Shown here one piece after another: positions 7,390 through 15,224 of a stretch of DNA of 62,290 nt. The DNA is from a virus. Position 1 is the first letter of the stretch, and the number at the start of each line of letters is the position of its first letter. The notes beneath the pieces are model-generated. The model was given only the letters and a program-made list of their open reading frames with translations. It searched no databases and was not told the origin of the DNA. The stretch spans positions 1 to 62,290 of IMG/VR virus record IMGVR_UViG_3300005529_000038; one strand, 5' to 3'. Both the position numbers and the translations under genes were made by a program.

Positions 7390-7944
7390 ATGCTGCTCGA
7401 GCGCGGTGAAGTCTGGGCCATCGATCTGTCATCGCGGAGCGCCGGGTTCGCCTATGGCGTGCCCGGCGACAAGCCGCGGCTGTGGACCGTCGACTTCATG
7501 CGCGACGGTGACCTGCATGACTTCTACGCCAACCTGACCGCCTATGCCGCGACGTTCCTGCGCGACAATCCGGTCAAGCTCGCCGCCATCGAGGAGCCGG
7601 TCGCGCCGGCGGCGGCGATGGGCCACACCAACCACAACACGACGATGATGACGATCCCGGGTTTTGCAATCGTCGTCGGCGTCGTGAAGTGTAAGAAAAT
7701 TCCGTATCAGCCGGTCCGCGTCGAGACGTGGCGCAAGCACTTCATCGGCACGGGCCGGCTCACGCACATCAAGAAGGCCGCCGAACGGCGGAAGGAAGGG
7801 AAGCGGCTCGCTGTGCAGCGCTGTCGTCAACTCGGCTGGAAGGTCGAGAACGACGACGAAGCGGACGCAGCGGGAATTTGGGATTGGGCAGGGGCTACGC
7901 ATATGGGCGCGCGGCAGGCGCGCCTGCAAATGTTTGGCAATTGA
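7390..7944 (+). CDS. RuvC-like Holliday junction resolvase, 184 aa
   Basis: The RNase H-fold resolvase acidic residues are all visible: D12 in VWAIDLSSRSAGFAYG, E68/E69 in LAAIEEP, and D156/E157/D159 in NDDEADAAGIWDWA. A basic segment (IKKAAERRKEGKRLAVQR) precedes the last motif, as in phage RuvC-type endonucleases. These enzymes cut four-way junctions formed by replication and recombination before packaging. The start ATG 7390 lies just after the previous stop. It belongs with the exonuclease and annealing proteins of the opposing operon. Confidence 0.85.
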   Translation: MLLERGEVWAIDLSSRSAGFAYGVPGDKPRLWTVDFMRDGDLHDFYANLTAYAATFLRDNPVKLAAIEEPVAPAAAMGHTNHNTTMMTIPGFAIVVGVVKCKKIPYQPVRVETWRKHFIGTGRLTHIKKAAERRKEGKRLAVQRCRQLGWKVENDDEADAAGIWDWAGATHMGARQARLQMFGN

Positions 7945-7965
7945 AAAACGAGGGGGAAGCATACC

Positions 7966-8265
7966 ATGGCTAACTTCGGTGAGATGGGCGTCGCGTTGCT
8001 GGTTGCTCGGCACAGCATCGAGAATGAGATCGCGCGCGTGCGCCAGGTCGCCGGGCGGATCGGGCTGCACAAGGGCAGCGTGATGATCGCGATCGAAGGT
8101 TTCGAGCGCGACATCCACGCGATCGATGAAGCGGCGTCCTTGCTCAAGCTGATGGCCGAGCATGAGGCCGAGATCAGGGAGTTCGTGAAGCGCAAGGGCA
8201 GCGCCGGCAAGACCTGGATGGCGCGCCTGATGGATGTTGCGACGGCTGCCAGCCTGATGCTCTGA
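7966..8265 (+). CDS. Hypothetical helical protein, 99 aa
   Basis: It is preceded by GAGGGGGAAGC. The sequence is nearly all helical (HSIENEIARVRQVAGRIGLH, then AIDEAASLLKLMAEHEAEIR) with a short basic segment (EFVKRKGSAGK). The family is not recognised. It lies between the resolvase and an HTH-like gene in the replication operon. Confidence 0.65.
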   Translation: MANFGEMGVALLVARHSIENEIARVRQVAGRIGLHKGSVMIAIEGFERDIHAIDEAASLLKLMAEHEAEIREFVKRKGSAGKTWMARLMDVATAASLML

Positions 8266-8267
8266 CA

Positions 8268-8657
8268 ATGGCAGAGCGCAAGCGTTCATTCCGCTACACC
8301 ACCAAGTCCGTCGCGCAAATTCGGGAGTACGCGCGGCGGCGGATGGACGCAGTGCGCATTGCCGACAAGATGCATTGCCGGGTCTCGACGGTCGAAGCGA
8401 TCTGCGCCAAGCATCAGATCGCCCTGGTTGCCATCGCCGACGGCGCCCCGCCGGTCGGTGTCCACACGATCGACGGCAAAGCCACGCGCGTGCGCTACGC
8501 CGTAGTCAACGTCACGATCGCGCGCGATCTCCTGGCAAAAATCATCGATGAGGCGGCGCGGCGCGGCACCAAGCCGCAGAGCCTGATCGGCCGCCTCGCC
8601 GAGGTGGTGGCGCGAGACAATTTATTTTCCGCGGTGTTCGATGACTTCAGAACCTGA
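8268..8657 (+). CDS. Putative HTH DNA-binding protein, 129 aa
   Basis: Residues 12-50 (KSVAQIREYARRRMDAVRIA, DKMHCRVSTVEAICAKHQIA) read as a helix-turn-helix of the kind that binds through the second helix. The C-terminal half (ARDLLAKIIDEAARRGTKPQ) looks like a ribbon-helix-helix or small helical domain. It overlaps the helicase gene by 17 bases and is translated with it. A role as replication accessory or initiator is possible but unproven. Confidence 0.6.
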   Translation: MAERKRSFRYTTKSVAQIREYARRRMDAVRIADKMHCRVSTVEAICAKHQIALVAIADGAPPVGVHTIDGKATRVRYAVVNVTIARDLLAKIIDEAARRGTKPQSLIGRLAEVVARDNLFSAVFDDFRT

Positions 8658-10488
8658 CAGGCCCAAACGCACCAAGCAGGGCGCGCTGACCGAGCGCGTG
8701 GCCATGCTGTTGCTGGGGCAGCCGTCGGGCGTCGACCCGGCGAAGGGACAGGTCCGCTTCAATGACATCGTCGTCAACTACACGACCGGCCGCTACTACG
8801 ATATGGAGGAGGAGGAGGGCGGCGATCACCTCGCGCTGATCCGCAAGTTCAAGCGGCTGGAGAACGGGCAGGCCGAGGCCTGGCTCGAGGAGCACGTCAC
8901 CAAAGCGCCGCGCACGGTCGCGCCTGAATTGGAGGCCGAGCGCATCCTGATCGGATTCCTGGCGATGCGGCCCGACCTGATGGCCGTCATCGAGGAGGAG
9001 ATCACCGCCGATGCCTTCGTGCTGCCGCTGCACAAGCAGCTGTTCGATGCCATCTTCCACTGGACCGACCCGACCAAGCCGGTCAGCTCCAAGCGCTTGA
9101 TTGACGCCGGCAGCGGCGATCCGATGGCGCCGGTGGCCGGCGCCGATGGCTTCACGCTGGCCACCTACATCGCCAAGCTGATCGCGGAAGCACCGAGCGA
9201 GATCCCGGACGCGGCGCATTTCGTCCGATCGCTGGCAACGCGGATACGGTCCGAGGCCAACCGCGAGGGCGAGGTCGAGGACGATTATGATCTCGAGCCC
9301 GAACCGCCGCCGTTCGAATCGAAGTTCGGCGGCATCCCGTTCGAAGCGCTCGATGAGCCGGGTCCGGAGCATGAGCACCTGATCGACGGCATCCTCACCG
9401 TCGGCGACAAGTCGATCATCGGGGGCGCCTCCAGGTCGGGCAAGTCGTTCCTGGCGATCGACATGGCGATGAGCATCGCCACCAAGCGCAATTTCTTCGG
9501 CCACAAGGTCATGAAGCAGGGGCTAGTCGTCTACCAGGCCGGCGAGGGCACGCGCGGCATCAAGAAACGGTTCCGCGCCTGGCGGCAGTATTACCAGCTC
9601 GACCCGGCGACCAAGATCCCGCTGTTCATCCTGCCGGCCAAGGTCGACATTCACTCGGCCGACGGCGACACCGGCAAGCTGATCGACGAGCTCGCCGGCA
9701 TCGAACGGCTCTACAACATGCCGATCGTCGCGTTCTTCATCGATACGCTGGCGCAGGCCTCCGGCGCCGCTGACGAAAATTCCGGCAAGGACATGAACCT
9801 GGTGATGAGCAACGTCACCAAGATCGCCGACGCATTTCCCGACATGCACGTCTGCCTCGTCCACCACATGAACGCCGGCGGCACCAAGCTGCGCGGCCAC
9901 ACCTCGGTGGCCGCCGGCGTCGATCAAGTCATCCTGGTCACGCGCGATGAAGCCAACCCGCGCATCCGCACCGCGGTGCTCGACAAGCAGAAGGATGAGG
10001 AGGACGGCGCCAAGATCGTCTTCGAGCTCCAGCGGATCGTGATCGGGCACCGCCCGATCGACCGGCAGGAGATCACCTCATGCGTGCCGCTGCCGCTGGG
10101 GGCCGAAGTCAGCATGACGGCCAGGGGCCCGATGATGGACCGGTCGCAGCGGCTGTCGACCGGCCAAGCCGTGATCTTCCAGGCCCTGAAGGACGCGATT
10201 GCCGATGAGGGGATTCCGACGCCGCCGACCCTGAAGCTGCCGAAGGCCATCACCCGGGTGGTCGACGTCCGGCATTGGCGCAGTCACGTCCGGGCGAAGG
10301 CCGACGATATTTCGGACAGCGCGATCAACAAAGCGATGAAAGCAGCATCTGAGAAACTTTTGTTTCTTAAGCTGATCGGCCGGGTCAATCCCTACGTCTG
10401 GCTCACCAACCGCGGAACCGTGAACGTCTCCGACCCGTCGCATGGGCATGTCGGGGCGCCCGATCAGGCCGAGTTCCCAGAGGGCTGA
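8641..10488 (+). CDS. Replicative helicase-like protein: DnaB N-terminal domain plus RepA-type AAA ATPase, 615 aa
   Basis: Residues about 95-200 are the DnaB N-terminal helical domain (EAERILIGFLAMRPDLMAVI, then LPLHKQLFDAIFHW). Residues about 235-480 are a RepA/AAA_25-type RecA fold with Walker A GGASRSGKS, Walker B-like IVAFFIDTLAQ and sensor CLVHHMNAGGTKLRGHTSVA. The C-terminal 120 residues are a helical DNA-binding-like tail. It is a likely phage replicative helicase or helicase-loader ATPase and the last gene of the early rightward operon. No primase domain was recognised. Confidence 0.8.
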   Translation: MTSEPDRPKRTKQGALTERVAMLLLGQPSGVDPAKGQVRFNDIVVNYTTGRYYDMEEEEGGDHLALIRKFKRLENGQAEAWLEEHVTKAPRTVAPELEAERILIGFLAMRPDLMAVIEEEITADAFVLPLHKQLFDAIFHWTDPTKPVSSKRLIDAGSGDPMAPVAGADGFTLATYIAKLIAEAPSEIPDAAHFVRSLATRIRSEANREGEVEDDYDLEPEPPPFESKFGGIPFEALDEPGPEHEHLIDGILTVGDKSIIGGASRSGKSFLAIDMAMSIATKRNFFGHKVMKQGLVVYQAGEGTRGIKKRFRAWRQYYQLDPATKIPLFILPAKVDIHSADGDTGKLIDELAGIERLYNMPIVAFFIDTLAQASGAADENSGKDMNLVMSNVTKIADAFPDMHVCLVHHMNAGGTKLRGHTSVAAGVDQVILVTRDEANPRIRTAVLDKQKDEEDGAKIVFELQRIVIGHRPIDRQEITSCVPLPLGAEVSMTARGPMMDRSQRLSTGQAVIFQALKDAIADEGIPTPPTLKLPKAITRVVDVRHWRSHVRAKADDISDSAINKAMKAASEKLLFLKLIGRVNPYVWLTNRGTVNVSDPSHGHVGAPDQAEFPEG

Positions 10489-10526
10489 AACGCGAAATTC
10501 CGCGACAACCAAAACGCAAAACGCCC

Positions 10527-10543
10527 TACGTCACGATGGCGCA
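10527..10543 (-). promoter_or_regulatory. Isolated copy of the TACGYC-N5-GRCGTA operator
   Basis: On the minus strand this reads TGCGCCATCGTGACGTA, one of thirteen copies found. It has no leftward gene start beside it and no good -10, unlike the promoter copies. It sits just after the helicase gene, so it could act like a stoperator, or be a decayed promoter. Confidence 0.5.
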
Positions 10544-10615
10544 AAATGGCGCCAAAACAACCATAGGAATTTTTGGCTTAAGTATCTGATCCAGCTGATA
10601 GACGTTGGTTCCAAA

Positions 10616-10637
10616 CAACCTTTTCCAGAAAAGGTTG
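10616..10637. other. Perfect 9-bp hairpin after the helicase gene
   Basis: CAACCTTTT and AAAAGGTTG flank a CCAG loop. No T-tract follows directly on the plus strand. It may be an RNA-processing or attenuation element ahead of the true terminator at 10689. Confidence 0.5.
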
Positions 10638-10673
10638 TCGGGAGCGAGGTTGTTTTATTCCCCGACCGATCAC

Positions 10674-11261
10674 TTAGCGCAATCCGGTGGCCGCCTCTAT
10701 GGCGGCCTTTTTGCACCGTTCCCAGAGCTGGTTGTCGAGCCGGCGGAGCCTGACGGCATCGATCCGGTCGGGCGATCCGGCCGGGTAGTGCCAGGGCGGG
10801 TTATCGCCGAATCGGCGGCGGTACCGGCGCGCCAGGCGTGACCGCCGGCGGCGCCAGGCGGCCGGCGCGAGGCGCCAGTGCTTGCCGCAAATGATCTCGC
10901 TGCAATGGGGGAATTTGGCGCGCGATGCGGTGCGCCGGCAGTAGGGGACGCAGCACGGGATGCGGTCGGTCACAGCTGGGCCCAGCACCGCCAGCAAACA
11001 GCCGCCAGGTTCGCCCGGCGCGCTCGCCCGGTGGACAATCTGATTCGGGCACCATGCGCACGTCACGACGACGTCCGCATCGTCGGCGGGCGGCGGGTCG
11101 CGCGGCTCGCCCACGATGGCACAGATCAGGACGCCTTCGCCCGGATCAAGCTTGGCGATCTCGGCATTGGCCATGACCCGCGCGCGCCGGCGGCCTGGGT
11201 GGTCCGCCGGCCATTCGGCATCGGTGCGGGTGGTGATGGCGGTGATGATGCGCTTGGTCAT
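10674..11261 (-). CDS. Cys-rich zinc-binding-like protein, 195 aa
   Basis: This is the last gene of the leftward small-gene cluster. Cysteine pairs occur as CAWC near residue 68 and CCVPYC near 103. They are followed by HCSEIICGKHWRLAPAAWRR, then a strongly basic stretch and a tail that resembles phage proteins from related hosts. This pattern suggests one or two zinc sites, possibly nucleic-acid binding. ATG overlaps the upstream stop (ATGA). The function is unknown. Confidence 0.7.
   Translation of the reverse strand: MTKRIITAITTRTDAEWPADHPGRRRARVMANAEIAKLDPGEGVLICAIVGEPRDPPPADDADVVVTCAWCPNQIVHRASAPGEPGGCLLAVLGPAVTDRIPCCVPYCRRTASRAKFPHCSEIICGKHWRLAPAAWRRRRSRLARRYRRRFGDNPPWHYPAGSPDRIDAVRLRRLDNQLWERCKKAAIEAATGLR
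10689..10712 (+). terminator. Rho-independent terminator of the early rightward operon
   Basis: GGCCGCC, loop TCTAT, GGCGGCC, then TTTTT. It lies inside the 3' end of the converging leftward gene, whose last codons encode part of the stem. Confidence 0.8.
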
Positions 11262-11530
11262 GCCCGCAACCTTTTCAGGATCGTCGTGGCCATGGCGTCG
11301 CGGAAGGCCGGGCTGGCGGTGTTATCGGCGACCTGGGCGAAGGTCTCGAGCAGCGCGGCCACCGGGCCGCTCGGCCCGTCGCCGTTCTGCCATTTGCGGA
11401 TGGTGTTGGCGCCGTTGCGCTCCGGGTCCTCGAGCCCGCAGAGCTTCGCCATCTCGGCACGCGTGAGCCGGCGGCCGATGGTGGCGATGCCGATCGTGGC
11501 GCGCAGGTCGTTGAGATCATCGCCGTTCAT
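11258..11530 (-). CDS. HTH transcription-regulator-like protein, 90 aa
   Basis: Start at ATG 11530 (MNGDDLNDLRATIGIATIGR); the longer frame upstream is out of frame with the preceding gene. RRLTRAEMAKLCGLEDPERN and NTIRKWQNGDGPSGPVAALL form an XRE-like helix-turn-helix in which the recognition helix is NTIRKWQNG. It is a candidate phage regulator. It overlaps both neighbours by a few bases. Confidence 0.7.
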   Translation of the reverse strand: MNGDDLNDLRATIGIATIGRRLTRAEMAKLCGLEDPERNGANTIRKWQNGDGPSGPVAALLETFAQVADNTASPAFRDAMATTILKRLRA

Positions 11531-11903
11531 GGGTTTCTCTCGCCGTGATGGCGTTGTTGTAGGCCGGCATCGCTTTGCCGGCGAGCGCGCACGAATAGCC
11601 GAATCGCTTGGCGTGATCGCCTCTGCAAAAATACAGGTCTTTGTAGCTGATGCGGTCCCAGACAAAGGCGGTGCGGACGCCGTCGCCACTGTAGACGACG
11701 GTCAGCACCTCATCGGTGCAGAGCCGCCGCACCTCAGCGAGGTTGGCCGGCAGCTTCGCCACTTCGACGATGGTCGGGCTGCCGTCCTCCGCGCGATTCT
11801 TCCACGGCGTCGCGTCGAGCACGAACATGATCATCCTGGAACGCTTGCCGATCGGCTTGCCGCAGTAGCGGCACAGCGGGGGAGCCTGCTTCACGTCGGC
11901 CAT
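11517..11903 (-). CDS. Zinc-ribbon protein, 128 aa
   Basis: An N-terminal CRYCGKPIGKRSRMIMF carries one CxxC, and a possible second ligand pair lies near YFCRGDH around residue 93. Soluble and family unknown. It is the third zinc-ribbon-like product of this cluster, a type common in phages of alphaproteobacteria. Confidence 0.7.
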   Translation of the reverse strand: MADVKQAPPLCRYCGKPIGKRSRMIMFVLDATPWKNRAEDGSPTIVEVAKLPANLAEVRRLCTDEVLTVVYSGDGVRTAFVWDRISYKDLYFCRGDHAKRFGYSCALAGKAMPAYNNAITARETHERR

Positions 11904-12184
11904 CAGTGCCTCTTTGCGCGGATGATGGCGCGGGCCTTGAGCAGGCTATCGAGTTCATGGTGCAGGATCGCGGCGCGCTTGACCGCGAAGCTGTAGCGCT
12001 CGGTCGACATGGTCGGGTAGGGGTCCTCTGGGCGCTGCGCCCGCTCCAAGGTGTGGGCCGCGGACAGCAGCTCGCCGGCGAGGCCGCGATAGATGGCGGC
12101 CACCTCACTGGCGAGCAGCAACACAAGCTGATGATGCGCGACCGCCGCAGGCGGCGGTGCCTTAGGTTTCTTGCGAGGCGTCAC
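11903..12184 (-). CDS. Hypothetical protein with GTG start, 93 aa
   Basis: GTG 12184 is chosen because CAGGAGGAGGGAAGAC lies just upstream; the longer frame is the shadow of the previous gene. The basic N-terminus (VTPRKKPKAPPPAAVAHHQL) is followed by helices (SEVAAIYRGLAGELLSAAHT). The family is unknown. It ends with RAIIRAKRH. Confidence 0.6.
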   Translation of the reverse strand: MTPRKKPKAPPPAAVAHHQLVLLLASEVAAIYRGLAGELLSAAHTLERAQRPEDPYPTMSTERYSFAVKRAAILHHELDSLLKARAIIRAKRH

Positions 12185-12524
12185 GTCTTCCCTCCTCCTG
12201 CTCTCTTTCGAATTCGGCGATCGATTGCCAGCGCCGGCAGAATTCGACCAGCCAGAGGCGCTGTGCATCGGTGAGACGCGGATCGACCAGGTGTTCGTCG
12301 GCCGAGCCGAGCCAGGTGATGCGGTGCTTGAGACCGAAGGTTCGATATTCGATCTCGAGGATGGCATAGGTCAGCGGGTTGGAGCGCGCGTCGCGCATCG
12401 CTTCGTCGAGGTTGACGTAAGCGCGATCCGTGTCGCCGACCTGGATCAGGTCGCCCCAGCGCTGGCTGATGACGTGGCGCAGCTGGTGGCCGGCGATGGC
12501 CGGGTATTCGTTAAGCGATCTCAT
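12162..12524 (-). CDS. Hypothetical protein, 120 aa
   Basis: Start ATG 12524 (MRSLNEYPAIAGHQLRHVIS). This is a soluble protein with a mixed pattern, including QVGDTDRAYVNLDEAMRDAR and YRTFGLKHRITWLGS. It overlaps the next gene by 23 bases and the previous one by 14. The family is not recognised. Confidence 0.65.
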   Translation of the reverse strand: MRSLNEYPAIAGHQLRHVISQRWGDLIQVGDTDRAYVNLDEAMRDARSNPLTYAILEIEYRTFGLKHRITWLGSADEHLVDPRLTDAQRLWLVEFCRRWQSIAEFEREQEEGRRDASQET

Positions 12525-12864
12525 GGGCCTCTCGCTTGCGCGTCTCGAGTCCGCGCGCGTGGCGTTCGGCGCCTTCGACCGACTTGAGCGCACGCTGCAC
12601 ATAGTCGGCCGCCTTGTCGGCGCCGGCCGCGCGCAGATGCGCGCGCGCAGCGCGGATCAGCATCGCCGCCAGCTTGATGTTGTCGGCCTTGGTGCGGTGG
12701 ATGTCTTCAAGCAACTTGACCTTGCCATCGCTTGTCTGGAGGCGTTTGATCTCCGCCAGCGCAAGGTCGGCTTGCGCCGACGGGCTGTCATTGTCTTCGT
12801 CCGGAACGTCGATCTTCAGCGCATCGAGAATGTCGTCGGTGAAGTCGGTACAGCTGTAGGTCAT
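12511..12864 (-). CDS. Hypothetical helical protein, 117 aa
   Basis: Start ATG 12864 (MTYSCTDFTDDILDALKIDV), overlapping the upstream stop. An acidic N-terminal third is followed by long helices (AEIKRLQTSDGKVKLLEDIH; MLIRAARAHLRAAGADKAAD). It is probably a small helical bundle. No motif is assigned. Confidence 0.65.
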   Translation of the reverse strand: MTYSCTDFTDDILDALKIDVPDEDNDSPSAQADLALAEIKRLQTSDGKVKLLEDIHRTKADNIKLAAMLIRAARAHLRAAGADKAADYVQRALKSVEGAERHARGLETRKREAHEIA

Positions 12865-13091
12865 GGCGCCACCCATCCGGTTGGCGAGGCCGGCATGCCG
12901 ATCGCGATGTAACACTCGGTGCAGGCGAAGTGCCCGTTCTCGCGGTTGTAGGTGCCCTCCTCGCGCTTGACGTAGTCGTCAGGCGTCATGCCGAAATCGT
13001 CGGCGGCCTCGATGTATTCCTCGATCTCCGCCGGTCGCTTGCCGCAGTAGGCACAGATCGGTCCTGGTAGCAGTCTCTTGATGTCAGTCAT
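12861..13091 (-). CDS. Small zinc-ribbon protein, 76 aa
   Basis: CAYCGKRPAEIEEYIEAADD near residues 13-32 and CTEC near residue 57 give two CxxC knuckles about 40 residues apart. The central acidic stretch is typical of phage zinc-ribbon proteins of unknown function. It overlaps the next gene by four bases. Confidence 0.7.
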   Translation of the reverse strand: MTDIKRLLPGPICAYCGKRPAEIEEYIEAADDFGMTPDDYVKREEGTYNRENGHFACTECYIAIGMPASPTGWVAP

Positions 13092-13093
13092 GG

Positions 13094-13375
13094 TCAGTCC
13101 TCATACACGTCGAGATCGGTCAGCTGATCCGCGTCGCGATCGAACAGGATGTAATCGGCGCCGTGCTGGCGCGCGTACGTCATGCAGGCGAAGGCGTCGG
13201 ACGGGATGCTGTCGTCGCCGTTCTCTTCATCGCAGTAGAGAAACCAACCGTAGGGCGCCACCCAATGGCTAAGGTTGCCCTGGTCGCTCGAAACGCGCTC
13301 GAGCCATTCACGCGTCGACGGCTTCAGATGCGCGGTCGACAGGTCCATGAAGTTGCGGAGGTTCGGGTGCGTCAT
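13094..13375 (-). CDS. DUF5983-like protein, 93 aa
   Basis: Start ATG 13375 (MTHPNLRNFMDLSTAHLKPS). The LSTAHL opening, the APYGWFLYCDEEN strand, and SDAFACMTYARQHGADYILF followed by DRDAD resemble the DUF5983 family carried by plasmids and phages. Function is unknown; the fold is probably small alpha/beta. The family assignment is by eye. Confidence 0.65.
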   Translation of the reverse strand: MTHPNLRNFMDLSTAHLKPSTREWLERVSSDQGNLSHWVAPYGWFLYCDEENGDDSIPSDAFACMTYARQHGADYILFDRDADQLTDLDVYED

Positions 13376-13737
13376 GCCAGCACCGATGCCATCGCTTCGT
13401 TCATGTCGGAGAAGTAGACGCGCCACTCTTCGCCGCGCCACACCGCGCGATCGTCGGGCGGCATGTGCTCGTCACCGTCGCCGACGACGATGTAGTGTGA
13501 CCACTCGCCGGCGGCGGCAGATGCGGCGTCGACCTTGATCAGCTTTGCGGCTCTTTCCCTGGCGCGCGCTTCAAGCCGCGCCTCGACCTTTTTGCGGTAG
13601 CGGTCGAATTCGGCGAGCGTCCGATCCTCCAGGTAAACCCAATGGTCGACGCCATCGCGCGGCGCGCGCAACTTGAAACCGAAGCCGTCGAACGATGCAT
13701 AAAGGCCGTCGTGCAGGTACTCTTCGCGGTCAGGCAT
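13372..13737 (-). CDS. Hypothetical protein, 121 aa
   Basis: Start ATG 13737 (MPDREEYLHDGLYASFDGFG). The EYLxDGLYASFDGFGFxLRAPR opening is a pattern I associate with a widespread phage/prophage hypothetical family. A basic helix (YRKKVEARLEARARERAAKL) follows. It overlaps the DUF5983-like gene by four bases. Confidence 0.7.
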   Translation of the reverse strand: MPDREEYLHDGLYASFDGFGFKLRAPRDGVDHWVYLEDRTLAEFDRYRKKVEARLEARARERAAKLIKVDAASAAAGEWSHYIVVGDGDEHMPPDDRAVWRGEEWRVYFSDMNEAMASVLA

Positions 13738-13738
13738 T

Positions 13739-13948
13739 TCAGCGCTCCCAGACCATGTTGTCATCCATGTCGAGGACGGCATAGACGCTTTCATCCTTGA
13801 TGTCGTCGCCGGCGCCCCAATCCTCGACCGTGCCATCGCGGAGCATGGCCTCGCCCCTAGCCATCGCAAGTTCCGGCGTGTCAGCCTCGATCATCACAAA
13901 CGCCGTCTCCTCGACGTATTGCTGTACGCACACTTTGAATTTCGGCAT
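13739..13948 (-). CDS. Hypothetical protein, 69 aa
   Basis: Start ATG 13948 (MPKFKVCVQQYVEETAFVMI) with AGAAGGAG upstream. It looks like a beta-alpha-beta protein with an acidic C-terminus. A perfect 8-bp hairpin (13969-13990) lies immediately before the ribosome site. Confidence 0.65.
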   Translation of the reverse strand: MPKFKVCVQQYVEETAFVMIEADTPELAMARGEAMLRDGTVEDWGAGDDIKDESVYAVLDMDDNMVWER

Positions 13949-13968
13949 CTGGTCTCCTTCTGATGTTC

Positions 13969-13990
13969 GGCGCCGCACGATCGCGGCGCC
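13969..13990 (-). promoter_or_regulatory. Leader hairpin before the 69-aa gene
   Basis: GGCGCCGC and GCGGCGCC flank a six-base loop and end about ten bases upstream of AGAAGGAG. It is one of five hairpins found directly upstream of ribosome sites of leftward genes. It may protect the mRNA or tune translation after processing. Confidence 0.55.
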
Positions 13991-14004
13991 GTCTCTGAAG
14001 CCGC

Positions 14005-15078
14005 TTAACCGGCCATCTCCATCACCTTGCTCGCGGCGACGTCGAGCGCGGTCCGATCGGCGGCGTTCGGCATGTCGCGGGCGATCTCGGTCAGGCCGCC
14101 GGCATAGCCCCACACCGAGCGCGGCGAGCCGTACCAATCGACCCGCTGCTCGGCGAGGTCATAGGCCTCGCTTGCGACCTTCCTGGTGATCGCCGACAGC
14201 TTCAGCTTAAAGATCGCGTCGAGGACTTCGTCCTTGCTCGCGCCGATCTCGACCGTGCGCATGCGCTCGATCCGGGCTTCATCGTCGGCGGCCGAGCCCT
14301 CGGCATACTTGGCAACTTCGATCCGCATCTGATCGAAGGCCTTGCTTGCCTGGTCGTTGCCGATGTGGATGACCTTCACCTGCTCGACGTTCTGCATGCC
14401 CCAAATGCGATGGTTGCCGCAGATGTATTCGTACAGGAACGTCCAGAGGTTATAGGAGCCGTCACCGACTTCGCTGTTCGACGTGCAGAAGCCGCGGGAC
14501 AATCCGCCGCCGGGCAGCGTCTCGAAGATGCGCCGTTCGTTGTCGACCAGGAAGGCGAACATATCGCGCTCGCCAAGGTATAGGCCGCGCTTGCCGTCGA
14601 AGGCCGCCGGCGCCGGCTTCCACGTTCCCTCCGCCTCAAGGTCCAGCAACCGCGAGGTGATATCGCTGTTCCAGATCCTGGAGTACTTGCCGGAGGTGAT
14701 CGCCCGCGCTCGCGCAACATTGCCGCTCTTGCCGAACAGCATCATCGCGTCGGCATCTTCGGCGCGCTTATCGAGCCCGTCGTTGATGCACTCCGCCGCC
14801 AGCGGCGCGGGCAGCTGGGCGAGGTAGCCGGCGGGCGCCTTGGCGCGCTCGCAGACCTGCCGGAAAGCCCAATTGCTCATTCCGGCGCCGTCATACTGCG
14901 GCAGGATCAGATCATCGCCCTGGGCCGCGACGCGCAACGCATTGGCCTTGATCTGCTCGACCGTGGCGGTGGTCCGCCACTTCGACGCCGCGGCGTGAAG
15001 CTCGGCGATGCTCTTGAAGCATTCATCGTCCGGCCGACTTGCCCATTGGCGATGGGCGATTTCCATCATGCTCGACAT
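14005..15078 (-). CDS. DUF932-family (phage/plasmid-like) protein, 357 aa
   Basis: The sequence shows the overall layout of DUF932 proteins: the N-terminal FKSIAELHAAASKWR region, QLPAPLAAECINDGL, and RAITSGKYSRIWNSDITSRL. A central beta-rich region (GKRGLYLGERDMFAFLVDNE; GFCTSNSEVGDGSYNLWTFL) and a helical C-terminus follow. Members are encoded by many phages and plasmids and have no settled function. The gene starts at ATG 15078 behind AGGAGAG, with a GGGCC-GTC-GGCCC hairpin at 15100-15112. It is the largest product of this cluster. Confidence 0.75.
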   Translation of the reverse strand: MSSMMEIAHRQWASRPDDECFKSIAELHAAASKWRTTATVEQIKANALRVAAQGDDLILPQYDGAGMSNWAFRQVCERAKAPAGYLAQLPAPLAAECINDGLDKRAEDADAMMLFGKSGNVARARAITSGKYSRIWNSDITSRLLDLEAEGTWKPAPAAFDGKRGLYLGERDMFAFLVDNERRIFETLPGGGLSRGFCTSNSEVGDGSYNLWTFLYEYICGNHRIWGMQNVEQVKVIHIGNDQASKAFDQMRIEVAKYAEGSAADDEARIERMRTVEIGASKDEVLDAIFKLKLSAITRKVASEAYDLAEQRVDWYGSPRSVWGYAGGLTEIARDMPNAADRTALDVAASKVMEMAG

Positions 15079-15224
15079 TCACACTCTCCTGGTTGTGGCG
15101 GGCCGTCGGCCCTCCGGTGAAAAACTCGATTACCCGATCTCGCCTTGGCCGGCGCCAGCACGGGGCGGCGCTTCAGCCAGCTTGCGGCGACCAGCACGCC
15201 GGCGGCAATCCAGATGGCGGTCAT
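15066..15224 (-). CDS. Small single-span membrane peptide, 52 aa
   Basis: ATG 15224 overlaps the stop of the upstream 202-aa gene (ATGA). The first 18 residues (MTAIWIAAGVLVAASWLKRR) form a short hydrophobic span followed by positive charge. The C-terminal part reads through the DUF932 leader hairpin and ends within that gene's first codons. Coupling supports translation, but the tail composition is poor, so the real product may be little more than the membrane span. Confidence 0.4.
   Translation of the reverse strand: MTAIWIAAGVLVAASWLKRRPVLAPAKARSGNRVFHRRADGPPQPGECECRA
15100..15112 (-). promoter_or_regulatory. Leader hairpin before the DUF932 gene
   Basis: GGGCC-GTC-GGCCC, followed on the minus strand by GCCACAACCAGGAGAG. 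It is nearly the same element as at 15851-15863 and 33962-33974. Confidence 0.5.

Noticed and set aside
10878-11996. Rightward open frame of 372 codons
   Set aside because: Antisense to three coupled leftward genes with zinc-ribbon and HTH motifs.
12417-12435. TTGACGTAAGCGCG resembling half of the operator-promoter
   Set aside because: It lies inside a coding region, lacks the second half-site and has no -10 at the right distance.
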